DNA of 64,000 bases, taken from Elusimicrobiota bacterium (GTDB taxonomy: Bacteria > Elusimicrobiota > Elusimicrobia > Elusimicrobiales > UBA9959). The stretch lies in NCBI GenBank assembly GCA_012517235.1, contig JAAYVI010000017.1:1-64000 (forward strand), in the 5' to 3' direction. Each line of letters opens with the position of its first letter. Positions within the stretch are counted from its first letter, which is position 1. Below are positions 42,300-50,337 of the stretch, one piece after another. The notes beneath the pieces were generated by a model that saw nothing but the letters and a program-made list of their open reading frames with translations, ran no database searches and was not told where the DNA came from. Position numbers and translations under genes: made by a program.

Positions 42300-43325
42300 A
42301 TGAGAAAGACAGCTTTGATAAATGCGGCATTCGCTATAATTTTAAACTGCGTATCATTTGCCTCGGATAAAATGATTTATGGCGACGATAATAGAATCGA
42401 TTTTTACGCTATGAATTCCTCCAAAAAGTCTTTGGCCGACTCGGTAGTTTCTTTTTGGGAAAACGCTTCGGTAACTTACGACTCGGCATCTTCTTCTTAT
42501 AAACTTAAAACCGTTAATTTTGGCGACAGATTAAATCTATGCCCGGACGAAAGATTTAGAGAGCAGCCGATAGGAGCTTTCTGCTCCGGTTCTTTGGTCG
42601 GAGAAGATTTAATAATGACGGCCGGGCACTGCATAACCGACGAAAACAAATGCGCCGACACTAAGATAGTTTTCGGATATGCGGTAAAATCCCCTAATTC
42701 TCAAGCCGTAACTTCCATGCCAGCCTCGGAAGTTTACACATGTAAAAAAATAATCAAAAGACAGCTCGGGCCCGAACCCACGCCGGATAATCCGGAAGGT
42801 ATAGGGTTGGGTCCCGATTATGCTCTAATACGATTGGACAGAAAGGTTTCGGGGCATAAACCGTTAAAAATAAATAGAGCCGGCAATTTAACAAAAGGAA
42901 CGCCTCTCTTTGTAATAGGACATCCGGTTGGATTACCGGTGAAACTTGCCGACGATTCTAAGGTAAGAGATACCGAGCAAGACGGATATTTTATAGCCGA
43001 TTTGGACACTTTCGGAGGCAATTCCGGATCTCCCGTATTTAATGCCTCTACTAATTTAATCGAAGGTATTCTGGTAAGAGGCGATACGGATTTTGAAAGG
43101 AGCCCGGCAGGCTGCACAGTTTCCTATAGAACGGAACAAGACGAAGGCAGAGGGGAGGACGTAACAAAAGTCTCTCTTCTTGCCGAATTAATACCCGGCA
43201 AAAATAAAGAACTATCTAATACGCAAGATCTGGAAATGGACACATCATCGGTTCAAAAAGAAACCTATTCCTTCATAGAAAACTCAAGAGGAATAGATTT
43301 AAGAGCTTTTTCTTTTGACAAATAG
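42300..43325 (+). CDS. Secreted trypsin-like serine protease
   Basis: A 341-residue exported protease of the chymotrypsin fold. Residues 1-22 (ending NCVSFAS) form a signal peptide. The triad is visible as His110 in MTAGHC, Asp173 in GPDYALIRLD and Ser242 in GGNSGSPVF. It has cysteine pairs (CSGSL, GHC, KCAD) consistent with disulfides in an extracytoplasmic enzyme. The V8/glutamyl-endopeptidase-like spacing suggests that subfamily. The track start at 42282 is replaced by ATG 42300, which has GGAGG 5 bases before it and starts the signal peptide. The C-terminal 60 residues are hydrophilic with no recognised domain. Confidence 0.88.
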   Translation: MRKTALINAAFAIILNCVSFASDKMIYGDDNRIDFYAMNSSKKSLADSVVSFWENASVTYDSASSSYKLKTVNFGDRLNLCPDERFREQPIGAFCSGSLVGEDLIMTAGHCITDENKCADTKIVFGYAVKSPNSQAVTSMPASEVYTCKKIIKRQLGPEPTPDNPEGIGLGPDYALIRLDRKVSGHKPLKINRAGNLTKGTPLFVIGHPVGLPVKLADDSKVRDTEQDGYFIADLDTFGGNSGSPVFNASTNLIEGILVRGDTDFERSPAGCTVSYRTEQDEGRGEDVTKVSLLAELIPGKNKELSNTQDLEMDTSSVQKETYSFIENSRGIDLRAFSFDK

Positions 43326-43330
43326 GGCGT

Positions 43331-43954
43331 TTATACTATCTTCGAAAAGTCTTTTACCGATTTTCTCCACGCTCTGGGTAAAAGTTTGGCCGAAGGAGAA
43401 AGTTTTCCGACGGCTATCAGTACGGGGATAGTTTTTTCTTCCGATATTCCAAATTCTTTTTTAACAGCATCTTCGTCAAAACCGTCCATAGGATGCGTTT
43501 CGTAACCCAATGTTCTTGCCGCATACATAAGAGTCATGGCAAAAAAAGAAGCGTTTTTAACCGCAAAAATTTTTCTTTTTTGAGAAGAAAATTCTCCGTA
43601 AAGCTTTTGAGGCAATGTCTTATAAAAAACGGCCGTTTTAACATCCATATAACCCAGTTCTACCCAGCTTTTAAGAACCGAATCTATATTTCTCTCGCAT
43701 GCGTTTATATCGGCTATTACTATAAAAACTACGGAAGCCTCTTCTACTTTGGCTTGATCCATAGCGCATTTTCTTAAAATCTTTTTTTTATCCGAACTTT
43801 TAACGGCGATAATCTCCCACGGCTGAAGGTTAAGCGAAGAGGGAGTAAGAGCGGATAACTCCAATATCTTCTTAATATCTTCGTCGGAAATTTCCTGAGA
43901 AGGGTCAAAGTAATTTACGGATCTTCTGCTTTTTATATTTTCTAAAGCGTCCAT
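43331..43954 (-). CDS. Nitroreductase-family FMN oxidoreductase
   Basis: A 207-residue FMN-dependent NAD(P)H oxidoreductase of the nitroreductase fold. Recognisable parts are the N-terminal IKSRRSVNYFDPSQEISDED with the phosphate-binding Arg-Arg-Ser, LTPSSLNLQPWEIIAV, ASFFAMTLMYAARTLGYETHPMDGFD, and PVLIAVGKLS. ATG at 43952-43954 is preceded by AAGGAGG and is chosen over the track start at 43978. Physiological substrate unknown. Its gene diverges from the Crp/Fnr regulator across 89 bases. Confidence 0.9.
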   Translation of the reverse strand: MDALENIKSRRSVNYFDPSQEISDEDIKKILELSALTPSSLNLQPWEIIAVKSSDKKKILRKCAMDQAKVEEASVVFIVIADINACERNIDSVLKSWVELGYMDVKTAVFYKTLPQKLYGEFSSQKRKIFAVKNASFFAMTLMYAARTLGYETHPMDGFDEDAVKKEFGISEEKTIPVLIAVGKLSPSAKLLPRAWRKSVKDFSKIV

Positions 43955-44043
43955 TTTCTCCTCCTTAGTATCCCCCAAAGTAAAATTGTATAATATATTT
44001 TATAAAATTAAAACGAAGAAACAGTTTTTTCAAGGGAGAAAAA

Positions 44044-44706
44044 ATGATAGAAAAGATTTTAAGAAAGCTGGAACTTCTTAAAAAATTTTCCGAAAAAGAC
44101 ATACGGAAAATAGAAAAAGTGGCCGTATTAAAAAAATATCCTAAAAACTCTTTTATATTCAATAAAAACGAGATAGGAAATCATTTTTTTGTCGTAAAAG
44201 CCGGCAAAATAAAAATTTTCAGCTCAGTGGGCAATAAAACCAAAACCTTAACCGTAATAGGTAAAAATGACTTCTTCGGCGAAATGTCGCTTTTGGGCTG
44301 CGGTACGAGATCGGCTTCGGCTTCCGCCGCGGAAGACAGCGAACTTTATGTGATATCCAGAAAAAATTTTGAAAAGTATCTTTTAAAAAATCCCGAGCTT
44401 ACCATAAAGCTTTTATATTCTTTGGCCGACAGGCTGTCCAGAGCCGACAAGGAGATAGAGTCTATGCTTTTCCATAATATTTTGGGAAGATTGGCTTCGG
44501 CCATATTGGAAATTAAAAAACACAACGGAAATTGCGCGGACATAAAAATAAATCAGACGGAAATCGCGGGATATTTAGGCACTACCAGAGTTCCGGTTTG
44601 CCGAGCCATAAACGCTCTTAAGAAAAGCGGAATAATCTCTTACAATTGCGGACATCTTATAATAAAAGACGAAAACAGACTAAAAAGTATGGCGGGCAGC
44701 AAATGA
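44044..44706 (+). CDS. Crp/Fnr-family transcriptional regulator
   Basis: A 220-residue regulator with an N-terminal cyclic-nucleotide-binding fold (about residues 15-125) and a C-terminal winged helix. The phosphate-binding cassette is FGEMSLLGCGTRSASASAAED, keeping Gly-Glu and Arg-Ser-Ala. The DNA-recognition segment is TEIAGYLGTTRVPVCRAINALKKSGII. The CRP/FNR glutamate is Val here while the Arg is kept. No N-terminal cysteine cluster is present, so it is not an FNR-type oxygen sensor. It heads an overlapping operon with hisS, aspS, lipA and a radical SAM gene, and diverges from the nitroreductase gene. Confidence 0.9.
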   Translation: MIEKILRKLELLKKFSEKDIRKIEKVAVLKKYPKNSFIFNKNEIGNHFFVVKAGKIKIFSSVGNKTKTLTVIGKNDFFGEMSLLGCGTRSASASAAEDSELYVISRKNFEKYLLKNPELTIKLLYSLADRLSRADKEIESMLFHNILGRLASAILEIKKHNGNCADIKINQTEIAGYLGTTRVPVCRAINALKKSGIISYNCGHLIIKDENRLKSMAGSK

Positions 44707-45941
44707 CATATCAAACTATAAGAGGATTCAGAGATATCCTTCCGCCTCAGTCCGACGCGTTTAGTTTTATAGAAAAAATCTCAAGAGAAATTTTTACTTT
44801 ATACGGATATAGAGAAATAAGAATACCGGCCGTGGAATATTTCGAATTATTTATAAAATCTACGGGAGAGACCACCGATATAGTTCAGAAAGAAATGTAT
44901 AGATTCAAAGACGCATCGGGCAGAGATCTGGCTTTAAGGCCGGAAGGCACGCCGGGTGTCGCAAGGGCTTATATAAATAACAATTTATCCCAAACCGGAT
45001 TAAACGGAAAATATTTTTATATAGCCGATATGTTCAGAGCCGAAAGGCCGCAAGCCGGAAGATACAGACAGTTCGAACAAATAGGAGCCGAGAATATAGG
45101 CGCGTCATCGCCTTATTCCGACGCGGAAAGCGCGGCTATGCTTGCGGAAATATTCAAAAGATTGGGGGCGGAAAACTTAAGATTGGAAATAAACTCCTTA
45201 GGATGTCCTTCATGCAGGCCCAAATACAGAGAAAAACTTATTTCTTATCTTTCTTCCCAAAAAGATCTATGCTCGTCTTGCCTGCAGAGACTTGAGAAAA
45301 ATCCATTGAGAGTCTTAGATTGTAAAATAGACGGGCCCAAACTGACAGATTTTCCTTCAATAGAGCTTTGCGGAGATTGCGCCGTTCATCATGAAAAATT
45401 TAAAAAATGTTTGTCTTTATCGAAAGTAGATTTTTTTGAAAATCCGAAACTCGTAAGAGGATTGGATTATTATCAAAGAACCGTATTCGAACTAAAAACC
45501 TCGTCTCTGGGTGCCCAGGATGCGGTGGCGGGAGGAGGAAGATACGACGGACTCATAAAAGATATGGGCGGCCCGGCGTCTCCCGCGGTAGGTTGGGCAT
45601 TGGGAGCAGACAGAGCCGCAATGATAATAGAAAAAAGGTGGGGAGAATTTGAAAAAAAATCTAACGTTTTTTTAGTTTCGGCCGATAAGGAAAGAGGCGA
45701 TTATTGTTTTTCTTTGGCGCAATTTCTCAGATCGGAAAATATTTCATGCGATTTCTCCGATTTCTCTTTAAGCTTTAAATCTCAGATGAGATCGGCCGAT
45801 AAAAGCGGCGCCTTATTTGCGGCGATAGCCGGCGAAGACGAGGAAAAAAACGGAGAAGTATCTTTGAAAAATTTATTTTCAAAAGAACAGAAAAAAGTTA
45901 AAAAAGAAGAATTGACGGAAATAATAAAGAGGTCATTATGA
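44703..45941 (+). CDS. hisS: Histidyl-tRNA synthetase
   Basis: Class II synthetase charging tRNA-His. Motifs: TIRGFRDILPPQSDAFSFIE at the N-terminus, motif 2 MFRAERPQAGRYRQFEQIGAE, the histidine-specific LVRGLDYYQRTVFEL, and motif 3 GGRYDGLI followed by PAVGWALGADR. The C-terminal anticodon domain begins near SNVFLVSADKE. ATG at 44703 overlaps the regulator stop (ATGA) and starts 57 bases after the track ORF, giving 412 residues. It overlaps aspS at its end. Confidence 0.96.
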   Translation: MTYQTIRGFRDILPPQSDAFSFIEKISREIFTLYGYREIRIPAVEYFELFIKSTGETTDIVQKEMYRFKDASGRDLALRPEGTPGVARAYINNNLSQTGLNGKYFYIADMFRAERPQAGRYRQFEQIGAENIGASSPYSDAESAAMLAEIFKRLGAENLRLEINSLGCPSCRPKYREKLISYLSSQKDLCSSCLQRLEKNPLRVLDCKIDGPKLTDFPSIELCGDCAVHHEKFKKCLSLSKVDFFENPKLVRGLDYYQRTVFELKTSSLGAQDAVAGGGRYDGLIKDMGGPASPAVGWALGADRAAMIIEKRWGEFEKKSNVFLVSADKERGDYCFSLAQFLRSENISCDFSDFSLSFKSQMRSADKSGALFAAIAGEDEEKNGEVSLKNLFSKEQKKVKKEELTEIIKRSL

Positions 45942-47692
45942 TGAGAACACATACCTGCGGAGAACTTAACTCTTCTCATATAGGACAAAAAGCCGTTCTC
46001 TGCGGCTGGGCGGATTCCAAAAGAAATCACGGAGGAGTTTTATTTATAAATTTAAGAGATTTATACGGAATAACTCAGATAACGGTAAATCCCGAAAATC
46101 CTTTTTTTCAAACGGCGGAAAAAATAAAAAACGAGTTTGTAATAAAAGCGGAAGGCATCGTCGCAAAAAGGCCTCAAGGCAACGAAAACAAAAATAATCC
46201 TACCGGAGAAGTAGAAATAATACCTTCGGCTCTGGAAATCATTTCGCAGTCTTCGGAACTCCCTTTTGATCTGGGAGAACATGCTCAAGCGGGAGAAGAA
46301 ATACGTCTTAAATACAGATATCTGGATATAAGAAGGAAAAATATTTCTCAAAATCTTGTTTTAAGAGGAAAAGTAGCCAACATAATAAGATCTTATTTAT
46401 GCGAACGTCAATTTAACGAAATTGAGACTCCCATACTTACAAAATCCACTCCCGAAGGCGCCAGAGATTATTTGGTTCCCTGCAGAACGAATCCGGGTAC
46501 ATTTTACGCTTTGCCTCAATCTCCTCAAGTATTTAAACAAATTTTAATGGTAGCCGGTATGGACAGATATTTCCAATTGGCCAGGAATTTTAGAGACGAG
46601 GATCTTCGTTCGGATAGACAGCCGGAACATACTCAAATAGATATGGAAATGTCTTTTGCCGGGGAAAAAGACGTAGCGGAAGCCGTGGAAGGTATGATGG
46701 AAAAAATCTTTTCTTTTTTGGGAGAAAAAATAGAAAGACCTTTTTTAGAGCTGGAATATAAAGACGCAATGTCTTTATACGGCAGCGACAAACCCGATTT
46801 GCGCTATGACATAAAATTTGAAAACGTAACTTCCATTTTCAAAAATTCTTCTTTTAAGGTTTTTTCCGATGTGATATCTTCGAACGGGGAAATAAGGGCC
46901 ATAAAAGCCAAAGCTTCCGCCCAAATATATTCCAGAGGGGAAACGGACAAACTTACCGATATTTTGAAGAAAAACGGAGCCAAGGGCCTTGCTTTTTTTA
47001 AAATAAAGGAAGGAAAGCCGGAAGGCGGAGCGGGCAAATTTATAAGCGGTGAAGAATTTTCGGCTCTATCGTCTTTGCTTAATTTACAAGAAGGAGATAC
47101 GGTATTTTTAATAGCCGATTTCCCCGAAAATTTAAACAAATATGCCGGAATTCTTAGAAATTCCATAATAGAAAAAATAAAGCCGCCTGTTCTTAAAAAA
47201 AGAGCTTTTTTATGGGTAAGGCATTTCCCGCTTTTGGAAAAAGACTGCGAAAGCGGAAATTGGACTTTTACCCACAATCCTTTTACCGCCCCTCTCAAAG
47301 AACATTTAAATATGCTCGATACCGATCCCGGAGAGGTTCTTTCTTATCAATACGATTTGGTGTTAAACGGAGTGGAATTGGGATCGGGTTCGGTAAGGAA
47401 TCACGACATTAAAATTCAGGAGAAAATTTTTTCTCTCATGGGATATTCCAAAGAGGAAATGTATTTTCGTTTTCCAATGATATTAAACGCGCTAAAATAC
47501 GGGGCGCCGCCTCATGCGGGCATCGGGATAGGATTTGACAGACTTATGGGCATAATTTGCTCTACCGATTCAATAAGAGACGTAATAGCTTTTCCCAAAA
47601 CCACAAGCGGAGCATGTCTTATGACCGAATCTCCTTCTCCCGTTTCGGAAAAACAACTAAAAGAATTGGGAATAAGCGTGATAAAAAAATGA
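45938..47692 (+). CDS. aspS: Aspartyl-tRNA synthetase, possibly non-discriminating
   Basis: Class II synthetase of the long bacterial type (584 residues) with an OB-fold anticodon domain (1-110), catalytic core and GAD insertion. Motif 2 is YFQLARNFRDEDLRSDRQPEHTQ and motif 3 GIGIGFDRLMGII. The anticodon domain reads RNHGGVLF with His31 and RPQGNEN with Gly81. Those residues are associated with enzymes that also accept tRNA-Asn, although an asnS gene is present. Two in-frame ATGs (45938, 45941) are possible. It overlaps hisS and lipA by 4 bases each. Confidence 0.96.
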   Translation: MMRTHTCGELNSSHIGQKAVLCGWADSKRNHGGVLFINLRDLYGITQITVNPENPFFQTAEKIKNEFVIKAEGIVAKRPQGNENKNNPTGEVEIIPSALEIISQSSELPFDLGEHAQAGEEIRLKYRYLDIRRKNISQNLVLRGKVANIIRSYLCERQFNEIETPILTKSTPEGARDYLVPCRTNPGTFYALPQSPQVFKQILMVAGMDRYFQLARNFRDEDLRSDRQPEHTQIDMEMSFAGEKDVAEAVEGMMEKIFSFLGEKIERPFLELEYKDAMSLYGSDKPDLRYDIKFENVTSIFKNSSFKVFSDVISSNGEIRAIKAKASAQIYSRGETDKLTDILKKNGAKGLAFFKIKEGKPEGGAGKFISGEEFSALSSLLNLQEGDTVFLIADFPENLNKYAGILRNSIIEKIKPPVLKKRAFLWVRHFPLLEKDCESGNWTFTHNPFTAPLKEHLNMLDTDPGEVLSYQYDLVLNGVELGSGSVRNHDIKIQEKIFSLMGYSKEEMYFRFPMILNALKYGAPPHAGIGIGFDRLMGIICSTDSIRDVIAFPKTTSGACLMTESPSPVSEKQLKELGISVIKK

Positions 47693-48564
47693 AATACCCG
47701 TCCTGGATAGTAGAAGAAGTTAAAAAAAATAAAAAAGATTTGAGGCAAAATCAAGCCGAATCGGTAGCGGCCGATCTTAACCTCAAAAAACTTCATACCG
47801 TCTGCGACGAAGCTTTATGTCCAAATAAAGGCAATTGTTTTAAAAACGGGGAAGCTACATTTTTAATACTCGGCGACATATGTACCAGAAACTGCGGATT
47901 TTGTTCGGTAAAAAAAGGGAAAGCCGAACCTCCGGATTCGTCGGAACCTAAAAGAATAGCCGATTTGGCCGTTAAGTGGCGTCTTAAATACGTAGTATTT
48001 ACTTCTCCTACAAGAGACGATTTGCCCGACTACGGAGCCGCCCATTACGCAAACGTAATTAAAGAGATAAGAAAAGCCGATAAAAATATTTTGACCGAAC
48101 CTTTGATACCCGATTTCAAAGGAGAAATAGAACATCTTGAAAAAGTACTTGAGGCCGGACCTTCGGTTTTGGCTCATAACATAGAGATGCCGGAGAGATT
48201 GTACCGCGAATATAGAAAAGGATCGGACTACGTACGTTCTTTAAAAATCTTGGAAAATTCAAAAAAACTTTTTCCTTTTATACCGGTAAAGTCTTCTTTA
48301 ATATTGGGACTTGGGGAAAAAGAATCGGAAATAAAAAAAACAGTAAAAGATTTATTTTCTCACGGCTGCGAAATATTATGCATAGGACAATATCTGGCTC
48401 CTTCGGAAAAACATAAAAAAATTGAAAAATTTTATTCGCCTATGGAATTTAAAGAATACGAAGATTATGCTTTAACTGTGGGATTTAAGGCCGTTCTATC
48501 CGCTCCTCTGGTAAGAAGCTCTTATAAGGCCAAAGAACTTTATCTTAAGTTTATCGGCGCTTAA
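47689..48564 (+). CDS. lipA: Lipoyl synthase
   Basis: Radical SAM enzyme inserting two sulfurs into octanoyl groups on lipoyl domains. The auxiliary cluster ligands are in CDEALCPNKGNC and the radical SAM cluster in CTRNCGFC. Further marks are LGDICTRNCGFCSV, VFTSPTRDDLPDYGAAHYA and the terminal RSSYKA with the serine ligand of the auxiliary cluster. The track ORF starts 132 bases upstream in aspS; ATG at 47689 overlapping the aspS stop gives 291 residues. No lipoate-dependent complex is encoded in the window. Confidence 0.95.
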   Translation: MKYPSWIVEEVKKNKKDLRQNQAESVAADLNLKKLHTVCDEALCPNKGNCFKNGEATFLILGDICTRNCGFCSVKKGKAEPPDSSEPKRIADLAVKWRLKYVVFTSPTRDDLPDYGAAHYANVIKEIRKADKNILTEPLIPDFKGEIEHLEKVLEAGPSVLAHNIEMPERLYREYRKGSDYVRSLKILENSKKLFPFIPVKSSLILGLGEKESEIKKTVKDLFSHGCEILCIGQYLAPSEKHKKIEKFYSPMEFKEYEDYALTVGFKAVLSAPLVRSSYKAKELYLKFIGA

Positions 48565-49754
48565 TGAAATCCATTTCTCTTATATTTCTTTATAACAAAT
48601 TCAATCGATATTCGGTAAACGCTCTATTAGGCGCTTTGAATGTTGACAAAAGCCTGTCGGACATACCTGTTTTTTTATCTCAAAACTTTAAGGAAATATC
48701 TCAAAAAATAAAAGAGAAATCGGGGCTGAAAATTGTCTGCGTTTCTTTCTCAACTTATTTTAGCGAAGAAATTTTTAAAGAAATAAAAAAAATTAAAAAA
48801 AATAAAAATACAGTATTTTTAGCCGGAGGTCCGCATCCCGGCGCCTGTCCGAAAGAAACCTTAAAAGAAGGTTTTGATTATGTTTTCATGTCCGAAGGAG
48901 AAAAAACATTTACGGATTTTATACGGTTTATTCTTTCAGGTAAAACGCCTAAAGATAAAATTATAATACCTAAAGAAAAAATTAATTTGGACGATTATCC
49001 TTCTTTTTCAAGAAAACATTTAAAATTCGGTCCCATAGAAATAACAAGAGGATGCCCTTATGCCTGCAGATTTTGCCAGACGTCTTATTTTTTCGGCACC
49101 GCATTAAGACATAGAAGCATAGATAATATTTTAGACCAAGTAACAGCTATGTCAAAACTCGGACTAAACGACATAAGATTTATAACCCCGGACGCTTTAT
49201 CTTACGGATCGAACTGTAAAGAAATCGATATGAAAGCCGTTGAAAATCTTTTAAAATCCGTAAGAAAAGAACTTCCCAAAGAAGGAAGAATATTTTTTGG
49301 GACTTTCCCCGGAGAGATAAGGCCGGAAAAAATTTCGCAGCAAAGCTTGGATTTGATAAAAAAATATTGCTTCAACAGAAGACTGGCAATAGGCGCGCAA
49401 AGCGCTTCGGATAAAATTCTAAAAAGCTGCGGCAGAGGACACACTTTTAAAGATATTCAAAACGCTTTGGAAATATGTTTAAAAAAAGGATTTACGCCGA
49501 TAGTAGATTTGATATTCGGACTTCCGGGAGAAATCGAAGAAGACATAGAGCTTAATTTAAAATTTGTCGAAAAATTATCAAAAAACAAATGTATCGTACA
49601 TACTCATTATTTTATGCCTCTTCCCGGAACGCCTTGGAGCGGCAAAAAGCCTTCGCTTTTGCCTTATAAGCTCAAGCTTAAACTTAAACATATGGAAAAC
49701 GAAGGAATAGCTTTCGGTAAATGGGAAAAAGATAGCCGCCGCCTAAAGTCCTAA
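48564..49754 (+). CDS. B12-binding domain/radical SAM protein
   Basis: A 396-residue protein with an N-terminal cobalamin-binding-like fold (residues 1-125, with VFLAGGPHPGACPKETL) and a radical SAM core. The core starts at EITRGCPYACRFCQTSYFFG and carries the CxxxCxxC motif. Later segments are RLAIGAQSASDKIL and PIVDLIFGLPGE. It resembles the MJ_1487-like group of B12/radical SAM proteins whose reaction is unknown. It starts on the last base of lipA (TAATG) and is the last gene of the regulator-led operon. Its 3' end overlaps the convergent HD gene by 12 bases. Confidence 0.88.
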   Translation: MKSISLIFLYNKFNRYSVNALLGALNVDKSLSDIPVFLSQNFKEISQKIKEKSGLKIVCVSFSTYFSEEIFKEIKKIKKNKNTVFLAGGPHPGACPKETLKEGFDYVFMSEGEKTFTDFIRFILSGKTPKDKIIIPKEKINLDDYPSFSRKHLKFGPIEITRGCPYACRFCQTSYFFGTALRHRSIDNILDQVTAMSKLGLNDIRFITPDALSYGSNCKEIDMKAVENLLKSVRKELPKEGRIFFGTFPGEIRPEKISQQSLDLIKKYCFNRRLAIGAQSASDKILKSCGRGHTFKDIQNALEICLKKGFTPIVDLIFGLPGEIEEDIELNLKFVEKLSKNKCIVHTHYFMPLPGTPWSGKKPSLLPYKLKLKLKHMENEGIAFGKWEKDSRRLKS

Positions 49755-50300
49755 CTGCCCGGCTATATCCTGCATTGCCTTTAAACAAATTGAAATAAAT
49801 TCTTCCATATTAAGGCCGAGGTTCTCGGCCTGAGCTATTACGTTTCTGTCGGCTCCGGCGGCAAAACGCTTATCTTTCATTCTCTTAAGAACAGAAGAAA
49901 CTTTCACGCTTGAAAGTTTTTTATCGGGACAAACCAAAGCCGAGGCGATTATAAGACCGGTTACGGTTTCGCCGCATCTTAAAGCTATGTGAAAAGGATT
50001 TTGAGAAGTAAAATTCCACGCCGCCGGATTATGCATCTTAACCGCCTCTATTATTTCCTGAGAGAATCCGTTTTCTTTCAGTATTATTTCGGCTTCTTTT
50101 GTATGATCTTGAATACGCCCCTGAGTAAGCTCTACGTCTATATCGTGAATAAGTCCGGCCATACCCCATTGTTTTTCGTCGCCGCCCAAACGCTTAGCCA
50201 GAGCCTTCATAACGGCGCAGGAAGCCAAACAGTGTTTTATTAAGTTTTCATTTTTTATTTTGGTTTTAAGAAGTTCCAAAGCTTTATTTTCATCCGTCAT
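49743..50300 (-). CDS. HD-domain hydrolase
   Basis: A 185-residue HD-superfamily protein, probably a metal-dependent phosphohydrolase. The metal ligands are in IKHCLASCAVM, GLIHDIDVEL with the HD dyad, QDHTKEAEII and VKMHNPAAWNF. The track ORF runs on to 50699, but that extension is a shadow of the MFS gene. ATG at 50298-50300 with GAGGG upstream is the likely start. Substrate unknown. It is divergent from the exporter and tail-overlaps the radical SAM gene. Confidence 0.85.
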   Translation of the reverse strand: MTDENKALELLKTKIKNENLIKHCLASCAVMKALAKRLGGDEKQWGMAGLIHDIDVELTQGRIQDHTKEAEIILKENGFSQEIIEAVKMHNPAAWNFTSQNPFHIALRCGETVTGLIIASALVCPDKKLSSVKVSSVLKRMKDKRFAAGADRNVIAQAENLGLNMEEFISICLKAMQDIAGQLGL

Positions 50301-50337
50301 TTTAACCCTCTCAATAACATATAATATATTATAACAA

